Source: Metabacillus idriensis
GTDB lineage: Bacteria > Bacillota > Bacilli > Bacillales > Bacillaceae
Direction: 5' to 3'
Length of the DNA stretch: 64,000 nt
Assembly: GCF_009674765.1 (NCBI RefSeq)
Contig: NZ_WKKF01000011.1
Location: 1-64,000, forward strand
Every line of letters begins with the position of its first letter. Within the stretch, counting starts at the first letter, position 1. Under the pieces are notes generated by a model. That model ran no database searches and had not been told where the DNA came from. It saw only the letters and a program-made list of their open reading frames with translations. This document shows, in pieces, positions 50,555 through 59,499 of the stretch. The position numbers and the translations under genes were made by a program.

Positions 50555-52133
50555 AATTCAAGTCCGCAGAGGGCTGAAAATGAAAGCAGATTGGGAAGAA
50601 GAGGGATTCCAAATTGCAGGAGAAGCATCAAACGGAAAGGAAGCGCTCCAATTAGTGGAGGAAACAAGGGCAGACCTGGTGATAACGGACGTACGGATGC
50701 CTGTCATGGACGGGATTGAATTTGCGGGGAGGTGCCACAGGGAATATCCTCATGTAAAAGTCATTGTGTTATCGGGATACTCAGATTTTGACTATGTACG
50801 ATCTTCTCTTATTGAAGGTGTGAAAGATTACTTGCTTAAGCCTGTTGCTCCAAATGAGCTGGCAGAGGCTTTGAGAAGAGTGAAGGATGAAATTATCCTT
50901 GAAAAAAAGAAGCAGGTGGAATCAGAAAAAGTGTCCAGGCTTGTTCACACACAGCTGGAAGAAATGAAAGAGCAATATGTGCTGCAGCTGGTAAAGGAAG
51001 AATGGTCTGAACCATTTGCGGCAGAAAGACTCCAGCACCTCAATCTGGGCTTTCTTGCGGAGGAAGAAAAACATGTTCAATTCTTCACTGTTGAACTTAG
51101 GGCGTCAGCTCAATATTCAGTAAAAGAGCTCTGGCTGCCGTTTAGGATGCTCTGCAAAGAAATGGCCGATCAGTATGAAGGAACTTGTACCTTTTATGAT
51201 GCGGGCTATGCAAACATGCTTCATTTTCTTCACTGTAAAGATAAAAAGGAGCCTTTAGAAACGTCGAGTATGGTGAAAAAGGTGCAAACTTATGTTAGAA
51301 AGTATCTTCAAGCTGAGACAGTGATTGGAATGGGCAAACCGTTAAGTGTGACGGAGTTAAAAACAGGCTATATTTCTTCCTTGCTCGCGTGGAGTCAGAG
51401 TGATCCTTGCGCAAAATCACAAATAATTGATGGAACGCTTCATAAGGAGGTTTTCGAACTCTCGCCTGATCAGGAGAAAAAAGCAGCAAACATGATTGAA
51501 AACGGCAATTTACAGGAATGCAGCAAGCTGATATTCGATTTTTTGAATGAAGCAAAAATCAAGTCTATGCTGTCTTTCTCGTTTGCAGCCAATCGGCTTC
51601 TCTTGCTGCTTGAATCGCTTGCTGCGAAATATGATATGGACAGAACGGAAATTAATCAAACGATGTGGACATGCCAGCAGAGTATCGGGGAATTGACTGC
51701 CCATGAAAAAGTCATTGAACAAGTAACGGCATTTGCTCACAGAATCATCCTTCTTGTAAGCAAGTCTCGTTCTTCGCCCAATGGTTTAGCCATTGTTGAA
51801 AATGTCCGCCGCTACTTGGACCTGAATTTTGCAAATGAAGTGACGCTGACCTCTTTGGCTGAGCAATTTCATATTAACAGTGCCTACTTATCTGAACTTT
51901 TTAAGCTCCATATCGGTCAGAACTTCAGTGATTATTTAGTGGAAGTACGGATGAAGCATGCATGCGAATTGTTAAAAGACAGACAGCTGAAAGTGATTGA
52001 TATTGCATACTTAACAGGCTTTTCCAATTCCGGCTACTTCAGCACCGTCTTTAAAAAACAGGTTGGACAAACACCAGCAGAATACCGGAAGTCTGCTTTG
52101 AACTTGGATGAAATGGCAGGCAGGGAAAGATGA
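50526..52133 (+). CDS. YesN-type response regulator with AraC DNA-binding domain
   Basis: A 535-residue regulator: receiver domain (about residues 1-120; phospho-acceptor Asp55 in LVITDVRMPVMDG, Lys in YLLKPV), a long middle domain of unknown fold, and a C-terminal AraC/XylS double helix-turn-helix (about 435-530, VTLTSLAEQFHINSAYLSEL and the second motif IDIAYLTGFSNSGYFSTVFK). GAGGGGG precedes ATG 50526, so translation starts inside the kinase gene. It likely activates the downstream fructan ABC transporter and hydrolase genes, which lie 5 kb away on the same strand. Confidence 0.88.
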   Translation: MMKVIIADDEIQVRRGLKMKADWEEEGFQIAGEASNGKEALQLVEETRADLVITDVRMPVMDGIEFAGRCHREYPHVKVIVLSGYSDFDYVRSSLIEGVKDYLLKPVAPNELAEALRRVKDEIILEKKKQVESEKVSRLVHTQLEEMKEQYVLQLVKEEWSEPFAAERLQHLNLGFLAEEEKHVQFFTVELRASAQYSVKELWLPFRMLCKEMADQYEGTCTFYDAGYANMLHFLHCKDKKEPLETSSMVKKVQTYVRKYLQAETVIGMGKPLSVTELKTGYISSLLAWSQSDPCAKSQIIDGTLHKEVFELSPDQEKKAANMIENGNLQECSKLIFDFLNEAKIKSMLSFSFAANRLLLLLESLAAKYDMDRTEINQTMWTCQQSIGELTAHEKVIEQVTAFAHRIILLVSKSRSSPNGLAIVENVRRYLDLNFANEVTLTSLAEQFHINSAYLSELFKLHIGQNFSDYLVEVRMKHACELLKDRQLKVIDIAYLTGFSNSGYFSTVFKKQVGQTPAEYRKSALNLDEMAGRER

Positions 52134-53473
52134 TGAAAAAAAGAGTAATCATTTTTATACTAATCCTTTTGCTGTTCCTTGCAGCAGGATATTATGCCTT
52201 TTCATCATTAAGCTTGTTTTCAGGTGAGGAAAAAAACAATCAGCTGCCCGCTGAGAAATCAGAGAACATTGAACTTACTTTCTGGAGAAATTATGGCACC
52301 AAGCTTGAAAATGAAGCTTATAAAGAACTGATTTCGGCCTTTGAATCCTCCCATCCAGGCATCAGCATTAACATGAATGCCATCCCTTATGGGGATTATG
52401 AATTAAGACTGAGAACGGAAATAGCGGCAGGAAGCCCGCCTGATATTATGTCCATCGACAGTCCTAACCTGGCACTCTATGCCAATTCCGGTGCGCTATT
52501 GTCAATTGACAAGGAAATGAAAGAAGAAGGGCAAATCGAGGATATTCCTTTTTCAACACTTGAAGGCATGAAATTTAAAGATGAAATCTATCTGTCTCCC
52601 ATTGCAGAATCCGGTGTGGCCTTATTTTATAACATTGATCTGTTTAAAAAAGCGGGACTGCCGCTTCCGTCCCAGGACCCGGCTGATCCGATGACATGGG
52701 GCGAAGTGGTGGAACTTGCAAAGAAAATCAATGATCCCGGGAATGAAATCTACGGAATTGATCCTGGTCAGGGATTCAGCGACGGGGAATCTCCAGCATA
52801 CTTTAAAACGCCATTATTATGGCAATTCGGTGCTGATGTTCTCAGTCCTGATGGAGCCACTGCCACGGGTTATCTTAATTCAAAACATGCGGTAGAAGCC
52901 CTGCAATTTTATCAGGATCTCTATCACCGCTACAAAGTGGCGACTGTAGAGATGCCTCCAGATCCATTTGTAACAGGACACCTGGGCATGTCTGTCCTGG
53001 GATCATGGATGCTTGAGGAAATCGAACGGAACTATCCAGATTTCAAACTTGGTGAGGACTTTGGAATAGCTCCTTTGCCGAAAGGAGACCATCAAGTTAC
53101 TCCAAATGGCGGCTGGGCACTCGGCATCTCAGCAAAATCAAAGCATCCGGAAGAGGCGTGGGCGTTTATCAAGTATATGACGAGCTTTGAAGGTTCAAAA
53201 AAATATGTCGACATAACCGGCGACATGCCAGCGAGATTTTCCGTCTCAAAAGCATTTCCTGAGCTGACCGCCTATCCGAAAAATATCTTTGTGCAGCAGG
53301 CATTAAAGTACTCAAAAAACAGGCCCGTTTCACCGGCATACCCGGTCATAAGCGATGCTCTTAAGGAATTATTTGAAGACATCGGCATAGGGGGAAAAGA
53401 TGTAAAAGCATCTGCTGATAAGGCTGTGGCTAAAATTAATGGCGGTTTAGAAGATATTGATGTAAAGGAATGA
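52130..53473 (+). CDS. Membrane-anchored ABC-type sugar-binding protein (orphan)
   Basis: A 447-residue solute-binding protein of the family 1 type (MalE-like; IELTFWRNYGTK start and the PNGGWALGISAKSKHPEEAW signature). It has an N-terminal hydrophobic helix (about residues 5-28) but no lipobox cysteine, so it may stay membrane-anchored. ATGA overlap with the response regulator stop implies tight co-expression with the two-component pair. No permease gene is adjacent; a second binding protein with lipobox sits in the ABC operon at 59500. It could therefore act as a ligand-presenting accessory to the sensor kinase. Confidence 0.83.
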   Translation: MMKKRVIIFILILLLFLAAGYYAFSSLSLFSGEEKNNQLPAEKSENIELTFWRNYGTKLENEAYKELISAFESSHPGISINMNAIPYGDYELRLRTEIAAGSPPDIMSIDSPNLALYANSGALLSIDKEMKEEGQIEDIPFSTLEGMKFKDEIYLSPIAESGVALFYNIDLFKKAGLPLPSQDPADPMTWGEVVELAKKINDPGNEIYGIDPGQGFSDGESPAYFKTPLLWQFGADVLSPDGATATGYLNSKHAVEALQFYQDLYHRYKVATVEMPPDPFVTGHLGMSVLGSWMLEEIERNYPDFKLGEDFGIAPLPKGDHQVTPNGGWALGISAKSKHPEEAWAFIKYMTSFEGSKKYVDITGDMPARFSVSKAFPELTAYPKNIFVQQALKYSKNRPVSPAYPVISDALKELFEDIGIGGKDVKASADKAVAKINGGLEDIDVKE

Positions 53474-53549
53474 AGGGTGTTGCTGCACAAAACATTCTAT
53501 TTTACACGGATGATGCATTTTTGAAGGAATTTAAAATGAATAACACATG

Positions 53550-53587
53550 GAATAACCAGCCTGCCAAATAAATGGGACTGGTTATTC
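53550..53587. repeat. Inverted repeat after the two-component operon
   Basis: GAATAACCAG (53550-53559) and CTGGTTATTC (53578-53587), perfect 10-bp arms with an 18-bp loop (CCTGCC/GGG inside). No U-run follows, so it is a weak terminator candidate or mRNA-stabilising hairpin. Confidence 0.5.
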
Positions 53588-53727
53588 GCCTATTGGATTC
53601 GTTATTCGTTAAGAGGATTTGTTTTTTCTTCTTAAGTTTAAGAGAATTATTCACAAAATTGTCACTTATGAAAGGATATCCCTTTTCGCTATAATGGCGA
53701 AGTACTTAAAAGAAGGGATGAAGTAAT

Positions 53728-54222
53728 TTGCCAACAACGAAGAGAGAAAGTTTTTATTTTGGACTGATCATGTGCGCGGGGATGGTCATAGTCATGACGT
53801 TTTATAATTTAATGATTAATGGTTTGATAGGAATGGTACCCATTCAAGGTATCCTTCTTCAACTTATGCTGGGTTTTATTATTGCTTTCGTATTGGAGCT
53901 ATTTATTGTCGGTCCAGCGGCTCAGAAACTTGCTTTTTCTTTGCCATATGACAAATCTAAAAAAATCTTATTCATTCTATCTATTTCATTTTTTATGATA
54001 GTTGGCATGGTTTCTTTTATGTCTCTTTATGGATTAGGGACTGCCTATTTTTACAGCAGCCTGGGTGAAAAATCATTAGTTGAAAGCTACTTATCCATCG
54101 TGTTTAAAAATTTCGTATTTGCTTTCCCACTGCAGCTCATCATCATGGGACCTTTAGTTCGTTATCTATTTGCTAAGTTTTATAAAGATCAAAGAATGGT
54201 GGAATCCAGAAGTATAAGTTAG
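53728..54222 (+). CDS. DUF2798-like membrane protein
   Basis: A 164-residue protein with four TM helices in two repeats, each ending in a similar segment (FVLELFIVGPAAQKLAFSLP and FPLQLIIMGPLVRYLFAKFY). This internal repeat is characteristic of the DUF2798 family. Function unknown. TTG start after AAGGGATG. It opens the block that separates the two-component operon from the ABC operon. Confidence 0.75.
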   Translation: MPTTKRESFYFGLIMCAGMVIVMTFYNLMINGLIGMVPIQGILLQLMLGFIIAFVLELFIVGPAAQKLAFSLPYDKSKKILFILSISFFMIVGMVSFMSLYGLGTAYFYSSLGEKSLVESYLSIVFKNFVFAFPLQLIIMGPLVRYLFAKFYKDQRMVESRSIS

Positions 54223-54421
54223 GGCTCTGCAGCCAATAAGTGCATTTCTTCAAGAAGGAGAAATGCACTTTCTTTTTGAATTGGGGATTATAAATTACAT
54301 TCTGTTTAGGAAAAACTGGTGTTATTTAAGGAAGGAAAAAGTCTATAGTTGTTGAATAAAAAATATTGAAGAAGATAAGCGGCCCATAATTCTGTTATAA
54401 AAATAAAAGGAGTGGATAGGG

Positions 54422-54805
54422 ATGATTAAGAAACTTGGACAGGTCATGGTGTATGTAAAGAACCAGGATGAGGCAGTAAAATTTTGGACAGAAAATGCAG
54501 GATTCACAGTTATTTCTGAAGAGGAAAACGGTCAAGGAATGAGATGGATTGAAATAGCCCCTTCAAGTGAGGCTGAAACAAGTATTATTCTTCATGATAA
54601 AGAACTCATCTCTAAAATGCAGCCAGATCTAAATCTCGGGACACCTTCCTTAATGTTTTTCACAGACAATCTCGATCAATTACACAGCCGCCTGTTAAAT
54701 AAAGAAGTCACCGTCGGAGAAATTGTAGAAATGCCTTCTGGGAGAGTTTTTAACTTTGCCGATAGTGAAAAGAACTATTTTGCAGTCATGGAGAAAAGTG
54801 AGTAA
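54422..54805 (+). CDS. VOC-family (glyoxalase/dioxygenase-fold) protein
   Basis: A 127-residue single vicinal-oxygen-chelate module: GQVMVYVKNQDEAVKFWTEN at the N-terminus, GLRWIEI-like MRWIEIAPS and the closing FADSEKNYFAVME. One metal ligand position (Glu in the last strand) is not obvious, so it could be a bleomycin-resistance/antibiotic-binding type. Substrate unknown. Ribosome-binding site AAGGAGTGG. Confidence 0.8.
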   Translation: MIKKLGQVMVYVKNQDEAVKFWTENAGFTVISEEENGQGMRWIEIAPSSEAETSIILHDKELISKMQPDLNLGTPSLMFFTDNLDQLHSRLLNKEVTVGEIVEMPSGRVFNFADSEKNYFAVMEKSE

Positions 54806-54827
54806 AAAACAACTCAATACGTTTGGT

Positions 54828-54858
54828 CGATTCCAATTGGGATCGGCTTTTTAATTTA
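54828..54858 (+). terminator. Terminator of the VOC gene
   Basis: CGATTCC, AATT, GGGATCG stem (one mismatch) followed by GCTTTTTAATTT. Confidence 0.6.
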
Positions 54859-54896
54859 CCGTAGGGTTTTACTCACCAGGAATCTACCCTCTTCAA

Positions 54897-55061
54897 CTAA
54901 AGTGTTAACACTAAGTTAAAGCTCTTCTTGCAGATAGAGATTGTGAAGTAATGAAAATAAAGTAACGGGCAGATTTGTTGAACAAGAAAAATATAAAGTA
55001 TTCTATATTGAATACCAAGGGTTAATATTAAAATTCCTAATACATAAAAAACATATTTCAC
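54897..55061 (-). pseudogene. Possible truncated YczE/YitT-like membrane protein fragment
   Basis: A GTG at 55061 preceded by AAAGAGGTCG opens a 54-codon frame whose start, KYVFYVLGILILTLGIQ, looks like the first TM helix of YczE/YitT-type membrane proteins; the rest does not continue the family and stops early. It is divergent from the marR gene. Either a remnant of a deleted gene or a small membrane protein in its own right. Confidence 0.28.
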
Positions 55062-55091
55062 TTTATTCGACCTCTTTATCAATATTTTTTA

Positions 55092-55150
55092 TTGCAAATG
55101 CAACAAATTTAGGTTAAATTTAATGTATGTCATTTTTATTGCATTTGCAA
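55092..55150. promoter_or_regulatory. Twin MarR operators in the marR-paiAB promoter
   Basis: TTGCAAATGCAA (55092-55103) and TTGCATTTGCAA (55139-55150) are the same 12-bp palindromic site in the two possible orientations, each embedded in TTTATTGCAWWTGCAACAAA. Centres are 47 bp apart. A TTGCAA-N17-TAAATT promoter (55092-55120) lies between them, so repressor bound to both would cover -35 and the start of transcription. Confidence 0.72.
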
Positions 55151-55176
55151 CAAAAATATATACTAAGGAGTTAATT

Positions 55177-55629
55177 ATGAAGGGAATTCTTCGTGAAATT
55201 GGAATGATCGCAAGGGCATTAGATTCTATAAGTAATATAGAATTTAAAGAATATGACCTTACTAAAGGACAGTATTTGTACCTTGTGCGAATATGTGAAA
55301 ACGCAGGAATCATTCAAGAAAAGTTAGCTGAGATGATAAAAGTAGACCGAACAACAGCTGCTCGTGCTATAAAAAAACTTGAAATAAATGGATTTATTGA
55401 AAAGAAAGACGATCAACATAACAAAAAAATAAAAAAGCTCTTTCCAACAGAGAAAGGGAAAAATGTTTATCCTTTTATAAAAAGAGAAAATGATTATTCC
55501 AATATCGTTGCATTAGAGGGATTTTCCGAAAGAGAAGTAGAAACCATTTACAATCTTCTTCAAAGAGTAAGAAAAAATATAGAAAAAGACTGGGAATTTG
55601 TAAAAAAGGGAAACAAGAGAAATTATTGA
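55177..55629 (+). CDS. MarR-family transcriptional regulator
   Basis: A 150-residue winged-helix regulator. The core MarR motif reads EMIKVDRTTAARAIKKLEIN then GFIEKKDDQHNKKIKKLFPT (recognition helix and wing). ATG 55177 is 8 bp after AAGGAG; an upstream in-frame ATG lies inside operator DNA and is rejected. It precedes paiA by 23 bp and paiB further on, so it probably regulates polyamine acetylation and its own synthesis through the twin palindromes upstream. Base composition is more AT-rich than most neighbours, suggesting acquisition as a block with paiAB. Confidence 0.83.
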   Translation: MKGILREIGMIARALDSISNIEFKEYDLTKGQYLYLVRICENAGIIQEKLAEMIKVDRTTAARAIKKLEINGFIEKKDDQHNKKIKKLFPTEKGKNVYPFIKRENDYSNIVALEGFSEREVETIYNLLQRVRKNIEKDWEFVKKGNKRNY

Positions 55630-55652
55630 TAATATATAAAGGAGCAACATAA

Positions 55653-56171
<519 letters not shown>

Positions 56172-56194
56172 CTTTTTTAAAAAGGTGGATTATT

Positions 56195-56812
56195 ATGTAT
56201 ATACCTAAACATTTTAAAATTGATGATGAAGAAGTAATTTATGATTTTATTGAAAAATATGGTTTTGCAACCTTATTTTCTCAGCATAAAGGAGAACCCT
56301 ATGCTTCTCATCTTCCACTGATGTTAAATAAATCTGAAAATGCTTTACATGGTCATTTTGCACGTCCGAACGAACAATGGAAGGATGCTGAAAACCAACA
56401 AGTCCTTGCAGTATTCCAAGGTCCCCACTGTTATATTTCACCTACTTGGTACGAAACAACTAAAGCAGTACCCACTTGGAATTATGTGTCTATCCATTTA
56501 TATGGAAAGATGGAGATAGTCGAAGATAGAAAAGTAAAATTCGATTCTTTAAATGACTCGGTAAATAAATATGAAAGCCCTGATAGTCCATACAATTTAA
56601 ATGATGTTGAACCTAGTTTTATTGAAGGAATGAGTAAAGGAATTGTAGCGTTCAGAATAAAAATCACAAAAATTGAAGCAAAAGCTAAATTAAGTCAAAA
56701 TCATCCTGTGGAACGACAAGAATTAATTATTAAACATCTAGAAAACACTTCTCAACAAGATAATATACAAGTAGCATCTCTTATGAAGAAAAATCTAGAA
56801 AAATGCAAATAA
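56195..56812 (+). CDS. paiB: PaiB-like FMN-binding regulator
   Basis: A 205-residue split-barrel flavin-binding protein of the PaiB family: YIPKHFKIDDEEVIYDFIEK start, GEPYASHLPLML, ALHGHFARPNEQW and AVFQGPHCYISPTWY are the family signature. PaiB is described as a negative transcriptional regulator of sporulation and degradative enzyme genes in B. subtilis, although its direct mechanism is unclear. Follows paiA by 23 bp. Confidence 0.88.
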   Translation: MYIPKHFKIDDEEVIYDFIEKYGFATLFSQHKGEPYASHLPLMLNKSENALHGHFARPNEQWKDAENQQVLAVFQGPHCYISPTWYETTKAVPTWNYVSIHLYGKMEIVEDRKVKFDSLNDSVNKYESPDSPYNLNDVEPSFIEGMSKGIVAFRIKITKIEAKAKLSQNHPVERQELIIKHLENTSQQDNIQVASLMKKNLEKCK

Positions 56813-56979
56813 AAGTCATTCATTATTGAACGAACGGGGGCATTAACTAAATAAGAACCAAGTGATTTTATGAGTGAGGTTAGATTTAGTTATTCCATTA
56901 AAGGGTGCAATTCACAAATAGTCGATCGTGTCCTTCCACAATCGGGGTCTATTGTTGAGTAACCATCTTTATTATTATT

Positions 56980-57009
56980 GGCTCGGAGTACAAACTCTCA
57001 GCCTTTTTT
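56980..57009 (+). terminator. Terminator of the marR-paiAB operon
   Basis: GGCTCGGAGT, ACAA loop, ACTCTCAGCC (one mismatch, one wobble), then TTTTTT. Confidence 0.7.
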
Positions 57010-57340
57010 GTTTTCCAAGGGTGTGCATAAAGTTATTCCACCTCTACAAAACACCTTACATTTTGCACTGCTAAATATGTAGCAAAACACCTTTAAAGTC
57101 AGTTATAACAACAAAAAAACGGGTACAAATTGCTGTGCAATTGAATACCCATTCTCGACTGCATTTTGTTGGTTGCTCACTCAAAACGGAACCCGTTAGT
57201 CTCAGAACTCGGGTTTTTTCCATTTATAAAGAACCAAAAATATTAAACTCTTTCTTCCAAAGAAATCAAACTTTTTCAAAATGCCTGTCTGATAAAGTGG
57301 AATTACAGAGAACACAGATAGAATCTCTGAACGTAAATTA
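57010..57340. other. Gene-free stretch with two orphan terminator hairpins
   Basis: Contains a minus-oriented terminator-like hairpin (57113-57150; GGGTA/TACCC with AATTGC/GCAATT, T-run on the minus strand) and a plus-oriented one (57190-57219; AACCCG/CGGGTT then TTTT). No gene with a ribosome-binding site lies on either strand to use the first, which suggests loss of a gene here. Confidence 0.5.
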
Positions 57341-57354
57341 TGAAAGCGCTTATA
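57341..57354. promoter_or_regulatory. cre-like site of the fructan ABC operon
   Basis: TGAAAGCGCTTATA matches cre at 13 of 14 positions, 29 bp before the first permease start codon. Confidence 0.65.
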
Positions 57355-57382
57355 AGTGTTTTCTATCAAAGGGGGGAGTTGC

Positions 57383-58354
57383 ATGCAGGAGGTAGTGAAG
57401 GCAAAAGATGAGAACGCTGTCATAATCAGGGCGGAAAAGAAGGCCAAAGCAAAGTACAAATGGGACTATATCAAAAAGAATTACTTTTTGTACCTGCTGA
57501 TCGCACCTGCTGTTATTCTGACAATCGTTTTTAAATATGTTCCGATGTACGGAGCGATCATTGCCTTTAAGGATTTCAGCACAATCAAGGGGATATGGGG
57601 CAGCGAATGGGTCGGTCTCAAACATTTTGAAGAGTTTCTGACCTCGCCTAATTTCGAAACAATCTTCATGAGCACACTTAAGCTCAGTTTATACGGGCTT
57701 TTGCTTGGGTTTCCAATTCCAATCATTCTTGCTCTGATGCTGAACCAGGTCAGAAGAGCAGCCATTAAGAAAAATATCCAGCTGTTTTTATATGCGCCAA
57801 ACTTCATTTCTGTCGTTGTCATTGTCGGGATGCTGTTTATCTTTTTAGCTCCGACTGGTCCAATTAATCATTTTCTTACATTTATAACCGGTAAACCGGT
57901 GATGTTTATGTCTGACCCCGAATACTTCAGATCCATTTATATTATCTCTGGCATCTGGCAGGCTGCAGGATGGGCGTCTATTGTCTATGTAGCCGCTTTG
58001 GCAAACGTGGATCCTGAATTGCACCAGGCAGCGACGATTGATGGAGCAAACATTCTGCAGCGGATGATTCATATCGATCTGCCGGCTTTAAAGCCGCTTA
58101 TGGCCATTATCTTTATTTTAGGTGCGGGCGGCATCATGGCGATCGGCTTTGAAAAAGCGTTCCTGATGCAGACAGCCATGAACTTGCCGACATCGGAGAT
58201 TCTTCCGACCTACGTATATAAAATTGGTTTGCAGGCAGGAGATTACGCTTATTCAACCGCTGTCGGCCTGTTCAATTCAGTTATCAATGTCATTTTGCTG
58301 ATTGTCGTGAACTTTGTGGTCAAAAAGCTGAATGAAGGAGAGGGACTCTATTAA
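57383..58354 (+). CDS. ABC sugar transporter permease, LplB-like
   Basis: A 323-residue permease with six TM helices. The cytoplasmic EAA-type loop is ELHQAATIDGANILQRMIHI (about residues 212-231), which contacts the ATPase. The N-terminus (KKNYFLYLLIAPAVILTIVF) and FSTIKGIWGSEWVGLKHFEE are typical of LplB-type oligosaccharide permeases. ATG 57383 follows AAAGGGGGGAG. No ATPase gene is present in the operon, as is common for this class, which shares a general MsmX-type ATPase encoded elsewhere. Confidence 0.9.
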   Translation: MQEVVKAKDENAVIIRAEKKAKAKYKWDYIKKNYFLYLLIAPAVILTIVFKYVPMYGAIIAFKDFSTIKGIWGSEWVGLKHFEEFLTSPNFETIFMSTLKLSLYGLLLGFPIPIILALMLNQVRRAAIKKNIQLFLYAPNFISVVVIVGMLFIFLAPTGPINHFLTFITGKPVMFMSDPEYFRSIYIISGIWQAAGWASIVYVAALANVDPELHQAATIDGANILQRMIHIDLPALKPLMAIIFILGAGGIMAIGFEKAFLMQTAMNLPTSEILPTYVYKIGLQAGDYAYSTAVGLFNSVINVILLIVVNFVVKKLNEGEGLY

Positions 58355-58372
58355 TCTGAGAGGAGGATTTTC

Positions 58373-59251
58373 ATGATTAAACATACAAAAGTAGACCGGA
58401 TTATCCTGTCTCTGAATGCTGTATTTCTTTGTCTGGCGGTACTTGCCGTGCTTGTCCCGCTCGTTTATGTCGTCATTGCTTCATTCATGGATCCGACGGT
58501 TCTGCTGAATCAGGGGCTGTCGTTTAACATGAACGATTGGAGCCTGGAGGGATATAAACGGATTCTATCCGATGATTCAATGATTAGAGGATTTATTAAT
58601 GCCATGCTTTACTCTGCAGGCTTTGCCATTATAACGGTAGTTGTCTCCATCTTTGCTGCTTTTCCTCTGGCAACTCAAGGGTTTGTAGGTAAAAACGCTT
58701 TTATGACATTCTTTCTTTTTACGATGTTTTTCAGCGGCGGACTCATTCCGACGTATCTGGTTGTCAAAGATCTCGGCATGTTAAATACGGTCTGGGCGAT
58801 TTTGCTTCCAGGAGCAGTCAACGTGTGGAATATCATCCTTGCCAGAACTTACTTTAAGGGAATCCCGCATGAACTTCATGAAGCAGCAAAAGTGGATGGG
58901 GCTTCAGACTTGCTTATTTTCTTCAAAATTGTGATACCGCTTTCAAAGCCGATTATCTTTGTTCTCGCACTCTATGCGTTTGTCGGCCAATGGAATTCTT
59001 ATTTTGATGCGATGATCTACCTTGAAGATCCAAAAATGCATCCATTACAGCTTGTTTTAAGATCCATTTTAATTCAGAACCAGGCTGAACCCGGCATGAT
59101 CAGCGATCAATTGGCAATGGCTGAACTGGCCAAGGTTTCAGAGATGATTAAATATTCGGCGATCGTGATTTCAAGCCTTCCGCTGATCATTATGTATCCG
59201 TTCTTCCAGAAGTACTTTGAAAAAGGGGTTATGGTTGGTTCGTTGAAATAA
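58373..59251 (+). CDS. ABC sugar transporter permease, LplC/YtcP-like
   Basis: A 292-residue permease partner with six TM helices and the EAA loop ELHEAAKVDGASDLLIFFKI (about residues 163-182). FFSGGLIPTYLVVKDLGMLN is a subfamily motif. GAGGAGG upstream of ATG 58373. Forms the heterodimeric channel with the preceding permease. Confidence 0.9.
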   Translation: MIKHTKVDRIILSLNAVFLCLAVLAVLVPLVYVVIASFMDPTVLLNQGLSFNMNDWSLEGYKRILSDDSMIRGFINAMLYSAGFAIITVVVSIFAAFPLATQGFVGKNAFMTFFLFTMFFSGGLIPTYLVVKDLGMLNTVWAILLPGAVNVWNIILARTYFKGIPHELHEAAKVDGASDLLIFFKIVIPLSKPIIFVLALYAFVGQWNSYFDAMIYLEDPKMHPLQLVLRSILIQNQAEPGMISDQLAMAELAKVSEMIKYSAIVISSLPLIIMYPFFQKYFEKGVMVGSLK

Positions 59252-59267
59252 AAGCTTTTTAGTAAGT

Positions 59268-59455
59268 CTTGTTGCTTTTAGACTAAATGTTTAAAACCAT
59301 AGTGGATTGTAGCGGAAGGCACTTGACTCCTGCGGGAAAAAAGAGGGAAATGGGAGACCCCACAGGCAAAAAGCCGAGGAGGCTCCCACCCTCCCCGCGG
59401 AAAGCAAGTGACTGGAGCGGAAAGGAACGGACAACATTTATCATCAAAAACAACA
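59268..59455 (+). repeat. MITE-like palindromic element (family A, copy 3), inside the ABC operon
   Basis: Starts CTTGTTGCTTTTAGACTAAA and ends GGACAACATTTATCATC; the two ends are imperfect inverted repeats (AACATTTA shared). Core GAGACCCCACAGGC, GAGGAGGCTCCCACC, CTCCCCGCGGAAAGCAAG. Same orientation as copies 1 and 2. It separates the second permease from the binding-protein gene within one probable transcript. Confidence 0.82.
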
Positions 59456-59499
59456 ATCTATGCGAAAACAGCAAAAATAAATCATAGGGGGAAATGTAC

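Noticed and set aside
54901-54912. AGTGTTAACACT 12-bp palindrome as an operator
   Set aside because: It is isolated, does not extend, and is far from any start codon; 12-bp AT-rich palindromes arise by chance at this window size.
57135-57395. 86-codon plus-strand frame upstream of the ABC permease
   Set aside because: It crosses the +terminator at 57190-57219 and the cre site and lacks a ribosome-binding site.
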